From: Rugalucina vietnamica
Lineage: Eukaryota > Mollusca > Bivalvia > Lucinida > Lucinidae
Length of the DNA: 64,000 nt
Direction: 5' to 3'
Assembly (NCBI GenBank): GCA_964017185.1
Contig: OZ024875.1
Coordinates: 42,439,486-42,503,485 of the forward strand
The notes under the pieces were generated by a model. It saw only the letters and a list, made by a program, of their open reading frames with translations, made no database searches and was not told the origin of the DNA. Each line of letters opens with the position of its first letter. Positions within the stretch are counted from its first letter, which is position 1. Positions 11,493-23,000 of the stretch are shown here, in pieces. The position numbers were made by a program, and so were the translations under genes.

Positions 11493-11728
11493 TGAGCCGC
11501 CAAATGGGAAAACCGACAATGTGGTTTCCGAACAGGTCCGACACAAACCGGGCTGTACAGCCACAGAAGACAGCTAGAAGCTTGAAATTTTGGAGTTAAG
11601 TAGATGCGGAATTGTACTATCCGAGTAGCGAAAACAAAGGCGCTGATCAGCTTCGCGGTTACCGCAAAGCTAATCTGCGCCTTTGTTTTCGCATATGCAA
11701 ATTGTTGGTTTTCCCATGAGGCGGCTCA
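11493..11728 (+). mobile_element. gagccgcc-TIR MITE family, copy A
   Basis: The termini tgagccgccaaatgggaaaa and 'ttttcccatgaggcggctca' form an inverted repeat of about 28 bp including 'accgacaat/attgttggt'. An internal hairpin pairs 'aaaacaaaggcgctgatcag' with 'gcgcctttgttttcgc'. The same architecture occurs at 11.8, 13.7, 16.3, 42.2 and 44.1 kb. Confidence 0.88.
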
Positions 11729-11814
11729 TTTCTTTCATCATAATACATTGTTGTAAATTTAACTGTCAACTAAAATTCTGTATTCATTAGGATCCAAAAT
11801 TTTACAATAATAAT

Positions 11815-12033
11815 TGAGCCAATAAATCAGAAAACCCACAATTTGGGGTTCCGACCAGGTCTGACACAGGTCTGTACAGTCACAGAAGCATGCTAGAAGC
11901 TTGAAATTTTGGATTTAAGAAGAAGAGAGATTGTACTATCCGTGAAGCAAAAACAAAGACGCTGATCAGCTTTGCAGTTACTGCGAAGCTGATCTGCGTC
12001 TTAGTTTTTGCATAGGCAAAAAGATGCGGCTCA
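11815..12033 (+). mobile_element. gagccgcc-TIR MITE family, copy B
   Basis: A diverged copy 87 bp downstream of copy A in the same orientation. It keeps the 'aaacaaagacgctgatcagc' hairpin arm and 'gcggctca' right end, but the left TIR is altered (tgagccaataaatcagaaaa). Confidence 0.8.
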
Positions 12034-12224
12034 TATGATGTTCGAAAAAAAAACCCCAAAAACAAAACACTATCTGGGCAACAACCTCAAAAACCTTTTT
12101 TTTTTCAGTAAAAGCGCTGGGCTTCTTTTTTCCAACTTACTCAAAGAGGCCTTTGTTGTTAAGCGCTACTGTTTACTTCTAAAATAGCAAGACAAGAACA
12201 TCTCATCAGTTGAACATCATTATG

Positions 12225-12500
12225 AAAACTTGCACATTCAATATACAGTGATTTTTTAAGTTTAAAAAATGAAAATTTTCAGCAGAAAATTTTTGTTATT
12301 ATTCTTATTTTTGCTCAAAACATAGATTGTGGGTCCACGTTAGAACCGCCTCGGCGAGGCGGTTCTAACGAGTACCCACAATCTATGTTTTAGAGCAAAA
12401 ATAAGAAAAATAGGTATACCCCTGCATACCCCAGGCAGTTTTACAATATAAAAGTGGGGTTTAAGGGGGTAAACATTACACGGACATGTTTTCCTGATGA
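12225..12500 (-). mobile_element. gggtac-hairpin MITE family, inverted copy
   Basis: The palindrome is centred near 12,355 (gaaccgcctcggcgaggcgg). The order of flanking blocks is the reverse of the copy at 10.6 kb and ends in 'gacatgttttcctgatg'. A 'ttgcacattcaatatacag' block is present at the other end. Confidence 0.85.
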
Positions 12501-12711
12501 TGACATCACAACAGGCTGGAAATCCTGAAGAGTTTATCTGACAAGGCCTGCTTTCCTCAGACTTCCCTTTGAATAGTATCACACAAAGTCAAGCTAATTA
12601 AATAGGCTGAGCATCCATTTATTATAAAGTGGGTGTTAAATTACTGTCTATACACCATCTTTCAGAAACTGCATTTTCCGAAATCTCAATTTCTGAAACA
12701 CCACAAGAAAA

Positions 12712-12744
<33 letters not shown>

Positions 12745-12750
<6 letters not shown>

Positions 12751-12935
12751 CAGTTTTACGTCCCTTTCAAGATTATTTCAGCTCATATGAGACGGGCCAA
12801 TCAGTAGGTGGGGCGAAAACGGGAGAACCCCGAGAAAAACCACCTGACACACCCGCAAGCAGAACTTGGCTTGTCTCACATGTGGCCAGAGTGGGGCTCG
12901 AACCCACACCAGACACAGCGGTGAGACAAGAAAAA
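12745..12935 (-). mobile_element. tRNA-derived SINE (Pol III box B on - strand)
   Basis: On the - strand the sequence GGGTTCGAGCCCC matches the Pol III internal box B. It lies downstream of 'ctcaccgctgtgtc', and the body ends at a 30-nt A run on that strand (a T run at 12,716-12,746 on +). The body (tttcgccccacctactgatt on the - strand) resembles the body at 44.4 and 53.4 kb only loosely. Probably a SINE; tRNA type not determined. Confidence 0.55.
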
Positions 12936-12939
12936 TATG

Positions 12940-13700
12940 ACCATGTCATCTTTTTGCAACCCCAAATCGTATAAATAAAGTTCCGCAAAAATTTTGAAAA
13001 TCGGTCCACTAATAAAACAATTATGCCCCAAAATTATTTTGAATAGACATTTTACATGTGCAAGGGAGGTAACCCAAACACCTTAAAATTCAGGCAAATC
13101 TGTGGAAACATTTTAAGAGTTTGGCGCTCAGCTATATACACATTTATTTTTTGGTTTGGAGCATTTTAAATGAAAAATAACCCAATTTAGATTTTTTCCA
13201 CGAAAATAGTTATTTCCCTTGCTGACATTTTTTACAACGGAAAAAACCCTATTCAAAATTATTTTATGACATAAAATTTTTATTTGTTGACCGATTTTCA
13301 ATTTTTTGTGGCACTTTTTGAGACTTTTGGAATGCAAAATGGTGACATGGTGATATTTTTCTTGAGGTCCTTCAGAAAAGTGATATTTTGAAAAATGCAG
13401 TTTCGGCAAGATGGTGAATAGGCAGTAGCCATTGTCCAGAAGAGGCTTGCAGAAAATAAATGCAAATTCTTGTATGACTGTAGAAATGACAAAGCTGTAT
13501 ATAGATGTGTATTTTACCAAGTCCGGTTTGCACCAAAATCAGCCTAGATATTACATTACAAAGATTTCTTTCCACATTTTAAATACCCAGAAAATATAGC
13601 TTCACTTAAACATCAATGTCACAAATACAAGCCAAACCATGAGAAAATAATTTGGCCAAAAAGAAATAGTAACACTTGGCTTATAAAAATATTAATAATT
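12940..13700. other. Non-coding region, no gene recognised
   Basis: AT-rich sequence with several short open frames on the - strand that overlap in different frames and show no domain. No repeat ends are identified. Confidence 0.4.
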
Positions 13701-13936
13701 TGAGCCACGTTACGAGAAAACCGGAATCTTGCCAATGCAAAAACAAAGGCACAGATCAGCTTCGCAGTAAATGTGAAGCTGTTCAGCGCCTTTGTTTTTG
13801 CTACAAGGATAGTACAATTCTTTTATTTTCTAAATCTAAAAATTCCAGCCTCTAGCCATCTTCTGTACTTGTACAGCTCGGTTTGTGTCAGAGCTGTTCA
13901 GAAACCTTAAGACCGGTTTTCTCACGTCACAGCTCA
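13701..13936 (-). mobile_element. gagccgcc-TIR MITE family, copy C (inverted)
   Basis: It starts tgagccacgttacgagaaaa and ends 'ttttctcacgtcacagctca', with the internal hairpin 'aaaacaaaggcacagatcag' against 'cgcctttgttttt'. The internal asymmetry (hairpin first, the tgtacagctcggtttgtgtc block second) shows inverted orientation relative to copies A and B. Confidence 0.82.
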
Positions 13937-14413
13937 TTTGGTCTGCTTCCTAATTAGTATCCATGTTAAAGAAATTAAAGCATTAGTTGTGGTTTAATAA
14001 ACCAGTCAACATTTTTACAGTGATGTCGGGATGGAGCTACCTGCTTCCTGGGGATTTCATGTACCATTATGTACAGTCACAAAAGCTAGAAGCGAAAACA
14101 TTTTTCTCATTATATGGTCTATATTTATATCTATACAACACATCTTTCAGCCATTTTAACATTTATAACATTTATTTCCGTCTGTGAAATAGAAACTGAA
14201 AAACAATAGCACTCATGAATATAAATTCATCGTTATTGTACAGGTGAGGAAAAACTATGTACAAAATTTGAATCAATGAGCTATTACACGACAGAATTAC
14301 TCAAATGACGATTAAAATAAATAGTCTTGGCTTCAAAATGAAAGTAAGAAAAGACTGGACAGACCTTGTCTAGGGTTACTTGTATCTTAGCAAGAATATT
14401 TAAAATTCTGGTG

Positions 14414-14628
14414 CCAGTTGTTAAAAATTATCAATGTCCGTAGCTAACAATTCGTCAAAATTTCAATTGGCAATATTTCAAATACACTGTCATTTGTATT
14501 TTTTTTTTGTTGATAAAATGTGAGAATCCTTTGCAATGAAAGGATTCTCACATCTTTTCAACCCAAAAAAAATAACAGTGTTTATGCTTTTGAAGACGAT
14601 ATATAGTTAACAAACTGGGCCCAGTGGT
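14414..14628. mobile_element. gtgagaatcc-hairpin MITE family, copy 1
   Basis: The terminal 'ccagttgtt' and the central hairpin 'atgtgagaatcctttgcaa' / 'ttgcaatgaaaggattctcaca' (arms split by a short loop) are flanked by 'aaatacactgt' and 'aacagtgttt'. The right end abuts the next copy. Confidence 0.78.
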
Positions 14629-14917
14629 TCAAAACTAACGACGTCGTTAGTTAACGTTTCGTTAAAATTTCAAACATTTATATTACAAATACACTGTTAT
14701 TTTTTGTTGAAAAAAATGTGAGAATCCTTTGCAGTGCAAAGGATTCTCACATTTTTTCCGAACAAAAACTGTTATTTTTTGTTGAAAAAAATGTGAGAAT
14801 CCTTTCTCACATTTTTTCAACAAAAAATAACAGTGTATTTGTTACTTTAGCTGATATTTGCTTATCAAATTTATGTCTTAACGATATCGTTAAGCTAACG
14901 ATGCTTTGAACAACTGG
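14622..14917. mobile_element. gtgagaatcc-hairpin MITE family, copy 2 with doubled hairpin
   Basis: The ends gcccagtggttcaaaac and 'gctttgaacaactgg' are inverted, and cgttagttaacg-type palindromes lie just inside. The central hairpin 'gtgagaatcctttgcagtgc' is present twice. The second is truncated, suggesting slippage or gene conversion at the hairpin. Confidence 0.8.
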
Positions 14918-14929
14918 ATCCAGAGGGCT

Positions 14930-15885
14930 TATCTACAGCGTTAAGCTAACAAGTTTAGCCATTATATGTTCCGTATAAACTTTACATATGCTCAGTACAG
15001 GGCCTATTGATGAAGTCTGTATTATAAAATGGGTCCTCCCATTGTATTCCACGGTCAGACTCGATTGAAAACGAAAGTAGGGTGAAAAACGACCTCAGTT
15101 GTTTGCCGCGTTGACAGACCTTACATTCGGGTACGACTTTAGTCGTTCACCGCGCGGCATGGCTATAGGATTTCCATTAAAATAAAGGTTTTTAAAGGTT
15201 TTAAAGGTTCCCCTAGGGGCCCTGAGTAACAGCACATCTGATCTCCACCTTAATTTTCGCTACACGGATAGTACAATCCCTCTTCTTTTCAAGCTTCTAG
15301 CATTCTTCAGTGATTGTACAGGCAGATTTGCGTCGGACCTGGTTTACAACCCTGAGGGAAGGTTAGTTCCATCCATAAAACTCCGGGTTTTTCTCGTTTT
15401 TTATCGGATATTTATATTGAAAAACCGCGGAGTTTCATTAGAAATAGCCGCCATTGCTGTTAGTATAGCAGCGCACAAGTCGCTTGCGCTGCACTTGTGT
15501 CACTGAATCTGCTTTTGTGTGAATAAAACAGATCAAAATGTTTATGTAGTCTTGTAGTACCACATGTTTTCTTGATGACTGCACTAATAAAAACTTTTTT
15601 GACTTACTGCCAAGTATATTTTCCTATGTTTCTTTTATACATCCCTCACAAACATCCGATCGTTTTGACATATGGCTAATCGGGTCATGACCTCATGCCG
15701 TTCTACCAATTAAAATTTTCTATTTGAACGAAACGAAAAAAAAATATTTTCGGGACACTTCGCTCTAGCGAAACTTAATTCCTATGCAAAATAATGTTTC
15801 GATCATACACTGTTACAAAAGAATATAGCTCTCTAGTACATTAACCGGCAAAGCCAAGGCAAGAAGTCGTTTTTGTCCTACAGAG
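14930..15885. other. Non-coding region with a partial MITE
   Basis: No gene is recognised. A fragment of the gagccgcc-TIR family lies at about 15,252-15,356 (ttttcgctacacggatagta and following). A rejected alternative is a homeodomain or ribosomal gene: nothing conserved was seen on either strand. Confidence 0.45.
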
Positions 15886-15987
15886 TTTCAGTTGTGTTGT
15901 TTCGTGCCTGAGTCATTTAGCCAAAGGTCAATTAAGGCCCTAGCTGTTGATAACATGCATTTATTTAGAACAGATACGGTGCTGTCT

Positions 15988-16110
15988 GGTCAACTCGTAA
16001 CGAAGTCAACTAGTACCCATTTTGATCAACTGGTACCTGATCTTTGGTCAACTCATATCTACCCAAGTCAACTCGTACCTGTTTTGGTTAACTCGTATCC
16101 ATTCCGGGCC
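15988..16110. repeat. Short tandem repeat of gtcaactcgtacc
   Basis: The motif (g)(g)tcaactcgtacc recurs about seven times at a spacing of 14-26 bp with spacer sequence between units. It lies directly before a 'cctttttttttt...aaaaagg' inverted pair. Confidence 0.65.
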
Positions 16111-16256
16111 AGTCTTACCCTTTTTTTTTTCAAAAAGGGTCTAGGTTGGTAGGTAGGTAGGTAAAATGGTACTTCTAAGCTCAAGAGAACCTTGTTCCTC
16201 TGACAAATAATGTTTCGATCATACACTTCCACGAAAAAATGCAGCTTTCTGGTACA

Positions 16257-16455
16257 TGAGCCATCGAATGAGAAAACCAATTATTTGCATATGTGAAGCT
16301 TATCAGCGCCTTTATTTTTGCAACAGGGATATGACAATCCAACTACTTTCTAAATTCCCAAATTTTCGAGCCTCTAGCCCTCTTCTACAACTGTACAGTC
16401 TTAGTCCTGTGTTAGACTAGGTCGGCAACCAAATTGTTGGCCCCGACATAAAGCT
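16257..16455 (-). mobile_element. gagccgcc-TIR MITE family, copy E (degraded, inverted)
   Basis: Blocks tgagccatcgaatgagaaaa, 'tcagcgcctttatttttgca', 'gtacagtcttagtcctgtgt' and 'aaattgttgg' are in the order of copy C. Half of the internal hairpin is deleted. Confidence 0.7.
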
Positions 16456-16789
16456 ATTCATTTTAGTTGGTTGGGGCCGGAGCTTCATGTCTGTTGCTTG
16501 GCCCACCGGGGTCCAACTGGTGTTTTTCTTTTGCTCCGGAGTTAGTAGGTTATTCGGTGCCCAGGGATCTCCATCGTTGGGCAGCTTACTCAGTCTGTGA
16601 GTCCTGGCTTTTGATTCATCAGGATGTTTATCATGATTTATTTGTTTGTTCTTGATGATTCATTGACTAGTTAGAGATTCACCACGAGGACCGAATAACT
16701 AACTAAATGTTATGAACCACTGCAGAAGCTGAGGGTGAGGTTATGGCCATGTAAAACCGATTTAAACCCGCCAGTAACTTTGTGTTACT

Positions 16790-17075
16790 GATCGTTCCAA
16801 GTCGATACTTCTGTGGTGGTTCTTTTTGTTTTATGTCTTGGTGTTTAAAAATTTTTTGTGCTGTTGGCGCCTTATGTATGTTTTCATATTTTTAGTTAAG
16901 TTAAGGTAACTGAATGGCCACCTATTGGGAAAATAGCTGCCCATTCGGCTTACGATTGTTTCATGGTATAAGTGCCTGATTGTTAGTTTGGTTTTTTCCC
17001 ACCTCGGTTTTTGGAGTGGGAATCTTTTTCTGATTGCGCCTTTTCCTGATCTTTGCCTACTTGTACCTTTTTGTC
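16790..17075 (+). repeat. Interspersed repeat R, copy 2
   Basis: Collinear with copy 1 at 9.9 kb over about 280 bp (cttatgtatgttttcatatt, then 'cacctattgggaaaatagct', then 'ttctgattgcgccttttcct'). It lies directly upstream of the CR1-like LINE and could be part of that element's 5' region, but copy 1 has no LINE after it. Confidence 0.65.
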
Positions 17076-17437
17076 ACGTGACGGTTTGAGTCGGTTCGAG
17101 TCATTTCATTTCATCGAAGGTCAATAAGGTCTTCTTGTTTGCTTGTACATTTTGGACACATCTAGATATCCTTAGCTCAGCACCAATGAGAATTCCCCAT
17201 GGTGTATGTGAGGTGATTAGAGCACTGCAATGGACAAATCCGGGTCGTTTCTCCCCAGACAGTGAAAATGATAAACGCTTGTTGAAAATTTTAAATACTC
17301 CTCTAATTTTTGCTCAGAACATAAACCGCGAATATATTAATATAGAACCGCCTGGCCGAAATGCGAGTGCAGGATTTGAAAACAGCGGGTGGTCTGTCCT
17401 CCGACTCTAATACTGACTCTCAACCGGACAAGACAAG

Positions 17438-18976
17438 GTGTATGCCAGAGATAATTATATCAGAAAATGGCCTCTTAAAATTATTAAAAATCTTAAACCG
17501 GGTAAGGCAGCTGGTCCTGACAAATTGAAACCCCTTCTGTTGAGGGAGCTTCGGGAAGAGATTGCTCCCATGCTCAAGATCATTTACGAAAGATCGTTAC
17601 AGACCGGAAAGCTCCCCGCGGATTGGACCAGGGCCAATGTCATGCCCGTGTTTAAGAAAGGTGACAAGTCTCTGGCATCAAACTACCGACCTATCTCCCT
17701 TACTTGCATCCTTTGCAAGGTTCTCGAGCACATATTAGCATCCAATATAGCAAAGCACCTTGATGAGCAGGGCCTCATGTATGATCTCCAGCACGGATTC
17801 AGAGAGAAAAGATCATGTGAGACCAAGCTCATCATGCTGATCGAGGATCTTGCGAGGGCTGCTAGTGCAGGCAAACAAACCGACATAATTCTCCTTGATT
17901 TTTCAAAAGCATTTGACAAGGTTAATCATAGTAAACTTTTATGGAAATTACACCAGTACGGAATTCGAGGACATGTGCTGAGATGGATCCAAGCCTTCCT
18001 TGGGAGTAGGTCTCAGCGGGTGGTTATTGACGGGGAGGAGTCGGAGTCCATACCTGTTACATCTGGTGTCCCCCAGGGTTCAGTTCTGGGTCCGATTCTC
18101 TTCCTCGTCTACATAAATGATCTGCCCGAGGAGGTCTGCTCCCAGGTGAGATTGTTTGCAGATGATACGGCTCTATACCTCACCATGGAGGGCAAGGACG
18201 ACAGCAAGGCACTCCAAAATGACCTAGACATTTTATCAACATGGGAGACTAAGTGGGACATGGAATTCAACCCCTCCAAATGCCAGGTGGTACATGTGAC
18301 GGGCTCTAAGTCTAAAAGACCAATTAAAACTGACTATATATTGCATGGACAGGTCTTGGAGTCCGTCACCTGTGCCAGATATCTGGGAGTTGACATTTCC
18401 AGTGATCTCACTTGGAACTCCCATGTTGACCGCATAACAGGAAATGCAAACAGAACCCTTGGTTTTATTCGCCGTAACATCAAAACAAAAATGCCAAAAG
18501 TACGTGAAACTGCTTACAATACCCTAGTCAGGCCACAGCTATAGTATGCCTCAGCTGTCTGGGACCCCAATACTGATAAACTGATACGTCAGATAGATCA
18601 AGTCCAGCGTAGGGCCGCTCGCTGGACAGTCAATAACTTTTGCAGGCAGGCAAGTGTAACTGGGATTATTGAAAATCTAGGATGGCGAACATTGGAACAA
18701 AGACGGGCTGACGCCCGCCTTTGCTTGTTTTACAAAGTGGTTCACGGCTTGGTTGCAGTACCCCTCCCGGACCATGTGCAGTACTCAAATAGGATATCAC
18801 GGTACTGCCACTCCATGACCTTTAGGCAGGTCTCCACATCCACAAACTATTATTAATATTCCTTCTTCCCCCTAGCAATAGTACAGTGGAACTCCCTACC
18901 CGAGTCAGTTGCAACACTGCAGAGCCTTGATGCATTCAAGGCTGAAGTCTGCAAGTTGCACCACTCGCGCCCATAG
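17438..18976 (+). pseudogene. CR1-like non-LTR retrotransposon ORF2 fragment (reverse transcriptase)
   Basis: The frame encodes a reverse transcriptase of the non-LTR type. Fingers motif KPGKAAGPDK comes first, then NYRPISLTCILCKVLEHI, DFSKAFDKVNH (first catalytic Asp), SGVPQGSVLGPILFLVYIND, and FADDTALYL in place of YADD. A thumb/C-terminal region follows (LGVDISSDLTWNSHVD). The conserved QLEYASAVWDP site reads QL-stop-YASAVWDP at 18,543. A second stop lies at about 18,854, after which the frame continues (FFPLAIVQWNSLPESV) to 18,976. A frame change just upstream of KPGKAAGPDK is also likely, since PEIIISENGLL sits in another frame. No endonuclease domain is seen, so this is a 5'-truncated dead copy. 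Its 3' region appears to end in gatagataaa near 19,170. The architecture fits the CR1/Jockey group; exact clade uncertain. Confidence 0.88.
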
Positions 18977-19500
18977 ATCCCTGATGCCTGTTTTTATCTG
19001 ATTTTAGCTATTCTTAACTATTTTAACCTATCATCTGTTTTTATCCTTTACTATTTTACTTTAAACCTCTGTACTATAATCCCCTCTTTTTTCTGTCTGC
19101 TACTAACAGACGATGCGCGAGCCTGCCTAGAATGTCCGCGAGGGCGTATGGCAGTATATAGAGATAGATAAAATATCGAGCTAAAAATGTCTAGGCAGAC
19201 GTGTCCCTGACCTATGATTTTGGACCGAGATGACCCGGAAGGAATGAATAGTTTTCGTTTAAAAAAATCCAATTTTTACTTGTCACCCACAAAACAATAG
19301 AGTGCAGCAACATGGAAGTCGACAGTTTCATTCTTTTCTGATTTTGCACCATAATATTGCTGTCTACAGACAAAATCAAAACTTTAGGTGAGAGAAGAAG
19401 GTATCTACACATTAGAGATGATAGTAATTACACATGAAAATGCATTAAAATCGATTTATTAATGATTTTTAAAATGCTTACTCGGTTGGAGATATCTCTG

Positions 19501-19566
19501 GTTTAACGTCAAGCTGTACAACTAGCAATATCAGTATGTAAATAGGTACAGCTTGTAACGTTAAAC
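19501..19566. repeat. Short inverted repeat, 18-bp arms
   Basis: The arms tttaacgtcaagctgtac and 'gtacagcttgtaacgttaaa' are separated by about 26 bp. It lies in the HUWE1 intron left of the interrupted exon. Possibly a small MITE remnant. Confidence 0.6.
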
Positions 19567-19702
19567 TGGTTGAACTAAGGGAAGGTTTTCTCGCACTGCG
19601 GCTCATTTAATACTGCAGAACTTCAGACATTGCATCAATAGCAAGAATGGCCACATGCAACAAACAATGGCTAAATGAACTATTTCAGTAAATTATATAT
19701 AC

Positions 19703-19727
19703 CTGTAATGAAGTGGGCTGATACTTG
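19703..19727 (-). CDS. HUWE1: HUWE1 exon A, distal 25 nt (cut off by the foldback insertion)
   Basis: Read on the - strand this piece is the duplicated target caagtatcagc followed by 14 exon bases, then a donor (CAG|gtatat). Joined to the piece at 40,619-40,893 without the element and one duplication, it gives KYQPTSLQ and a 300-nt exon in phase 0/0. The human protein has KYQSNSIQ at this place (recollection). Confidence 0.88.
19717..19727. repeat. Target-site duplication, left copy (gctgatacttg)
   Basis: The 11-bp sequence is identical to 40,608-40,618. The two copies bracket the terminal inverted repeats directly, and the sequence is HUWE1 coding sequence (KYQ). Confidence 0.9.
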
Positions 19728-19858
19728 AATGAAATCAAGCTTTCTGACAATAACTTTCTGACAACAAGCTTTCTGACGATAACAATCAAGAGAGACAACT
19801 GCAACTGGCATATATACGACTGCTGTTATAAAACCCGGTATTACCGGTAATTAAGGCG
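19728..19858 (+). repeat. Left terminal inverted repeat of the foldback element
   Basis: It begins aatgaaatcaagctttctga and ends cccggtattaccggtaatta aggcg. About 95% of positions match the reverse complement of 40,481-40,607 by eye. The outer 55 bp contain three degenerate direct repeats of ctttctgac(a/g)a(t/c)aa, which could be transposase-binding sites. Confidence 0.92.
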
Positions 19859-19869
19859 AATGTTGTAAA

Positions 19870-20015
19870 AATGTACAAGTAGGCAATGATCAGGCAATGG
19901 CGCAATCAGAAAGAAACATATCGTAAGCCGAGTGAGCAGCTAGTCCCTAATAGGCGGCCACTTAGTTACCCGAACTGAACTAAAAATATGAAAATGTACA
20001 AACAGCACTGGTCAT
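19870..20015 (-). repeat. Fragment of interspersed repeat R inside the left end of the foldback element
   Basis: The reverse complement matches the repeats at 9.9 and 16.8 kb ('tttcatatttttagttcagt', 'ggccgcctattaggga', 'cgcattgcctgatcattgcc' approximately). The right arm has no such fragment: there the TIR joins the satellite directly. Confidence 0.75.
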
Positions 20016-23000
20016 TTTTAATGTCCAAATCTGACCTTATTAGGGAATGTGACACAAACTGTATACCATACATAGCTAGTGTATATACCTAGCAAACCAT
20101 TAACCACCAAATGATTTGGGGGAGTAAATTCTGACAGTATCAAACTGATTTGTGAAAATCACCAAAATTTATAAAATTAACATTTTTGCTGTAATGTGTG
20201 GTCATGTGCAATGTACAAATCTGACCTTAGTAGGGAATGTACAGCTGTATACAATTCCTAGCTAGGGTATATACTTGGCAAACCATTAACCACCAAAATG
20301 ATTTGGGGGAGTAGAGGCTGTCAGTATCAAGCCGATCTTTGAAAATTACTAAAAGTTACATATTTTGGTGTTGTCTGGTCATTTGCAATGTCCAAATCTG
20401 ACCTTACAAGGGAATGTGACACCAGCTGTATATCAGACTTAGGTAGGGTATATACATAACAAACCATTTACCATCAAATGATTTGGGGGAGTAGAGGCTG
20501 ATAGTATCAAACTGATCTTTGAAAATCACCAAAATATATAAAATTTACATGTACATATTTTGCTGTAAAGTATGGTCATACGCAATGTGTATATCTGACC
20601 TTATTAGGGAATGTGGCACCAGCTATATACCATACCTAGCTAGGCCATATACTTGACAAACCATTGACCACCAAATGATTTTGGGGATCAGAGGCTGACA
20701 GTATCAAACTGATCTTTGAAAATAACCAACATTCATGAAATTTACATATTTTGCTGTTATGTCTGGTCATTTGCAATGTCCAAATCTGACCTTACAAGGG
20801 AATGTGACACCAGCTGTACACCATACCTAGCAAAGGTATATACCTAGCAACCCATTACCCAGCAAATGGTTTGGGGGAGTAGAGGCTGACAGTATAAAAC
20901 TGATTTTTGAAAATGACCAAAATTTATAAAATTGGCTTATTTTGCTGTGAAGTCTTGTCATTTTCAATGGCCAATGGTGACATCATAAGGGAATGTGACA
21001 CAAGTTGTATACCATACCTAGGTATAACATATACCTAGCTAGCCATTAATTACCAAATGAGTTGGAAGAGTAGAGGCTGACAGTATCAAACTTTTATTTA
21101 CAAATCACCAAAATTTATGAAATTTAAATATTTGCTGTAAGGTCTTGTCATATGCAATGTCCAAATCTGATCATATTAGGGAATGTGACACCAGCTGTAT
21201 ACCATACCTAGCAAAGAAGTATACCTAGCAAACCATTAACCACCAAATGATTTGGGGGAGCAGAGGCTGACAGTATCAAACTGATCTTTGAAATGACCGA
21301 AATTTATTGACCTATTTTGCTGTAAAATCTGGTCATATGCAATGTAAAAATCTGACCTTATTAGGGGATGTGACATCAAATAAATACCATACCTAGCTAT
21401 GGCATATTACTAGCAAGCTATTTATCACCAAACTATTTGGGGGAAAAGAGGTTGACAGTATGATCTTTGAAAATGACCAAAACTTATGAAATTGATCAAT
21501 TTTGCTGTAGTATTGTCATGATCAATGTCCAATTCTGGCCTTATAGGGGAATGCGACACAAGCTGTATACCCATCCTAGCTAGGGTATGTACATAGCGCC
21601 TTATTAACCACTAAATGAATTGTATATGTGGGAGTAGAGGCTGACAGTATCAAACTGGTCTTTGAAAATGACCAAAATTTATAACATTGACCTATGTTGC
21701 TGTAAAGTCAGGTCATTTTCAATGTCCAGTGGTGATATCATAAGGGTATGTGACACCAGCCGTATATAATATCTAGCTAGGGTGTGTAAATAGCAAACCA
21801 TTAACCACCAAATAACTTGGGGGAGTAGAGACAGACAGTATCAAACTGGTCTTTGAAAATGACCAAAAATTTATAAAATTGACCTATCTTGCTGTAAAGT
21901 CAGGTCATTTTCAATGTACAATGGTGACATCATAAGGGAATGTGCCACAAGCTGTATACCATACCTAGCTAGGGTATATACCTAGCATACCATTAACCAC
22001 AAAATCACTTAGGGGTGAAGAGGCTGACAGTATCAAACTGATCTTTGAAAATGATCAAAATTTATGAAATTGACCTATTTTGTTGTTATGTCTGGTCACA
22101 TGCAATGTCCAAACCTGACCTTGTTAGGAAATATGGCACCAGCTGTATACAATACATAGCTATGGTATATACCTAGCAAACAATTACCACCAAACTATTT
22201 TTGAGAGTATAGGCTGACAATATGAAACTGGTCTTTGAAAATGACCAAAATTTATAAAACTGGCCTATTTTGCTATAAAGTCTGGTCATATACAATGTCT
22301 TAATCTGACCTTATTAGGGAATGTGACACCAGCTGTATATCATACCTAGATAACGTATATACCTAGCAAATCATTGACTATCAAGTGATTTGGGTGTCTA
22401 GAGGCTGATAGTATCCAACTTATCTTTGAATATTTATAAAATTGACCTATTTCGCTCTAAAGTCTGGTCATATTTAGTGTCCAATGGTGACATCATAAGG
22501 GAATGTGACACAATCTGTATACCGTACCTAGCTAGGGTATATACATAGCCAACCATTAACCACCAAATAACTTTGGGGAGTAGGGACTGACAGTATCAAA
22601 CTGACCTTGGGAAATGACAAAACATTATGAAATTGACCTATTTTGCTTTTATGTCTGGTCATATGCAATGTCCAAACCTGACCTTATTAGGGAATGTGAC
22701 GCCAGCTGTATACCATACATAGCTGGGGTATATACTGAGCAAAGCAATTACCACCAAAATATTTGGGGGAGTAGAGGCTGACAGTATTAATCTGGTCTTT
22801 GAAAATGACCAATATTTTTACAATTGACCTATTTTGCTGTAAAGTCTGGTCATATTCAATGTCCAAATCTGACCCTATTAGGGAATGTGACACCAGCTAT
22901 ATACCATACTTAGCTAGGGTAAATACTTAGCAAACATCAACATGAAATGATCTGGGGGCGTAGAGGCTGATAGTATCGAACTTATCTTTGAAAATTTATA

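Noticed and set aside
16467..16655. 62-residue frame MVGAGASCLLLGPPG... as a gene
   Set aside because: No conserved domain and no supporting splice signals; it lies between a MITE and repeat R and is probably part of a degraded repeat.
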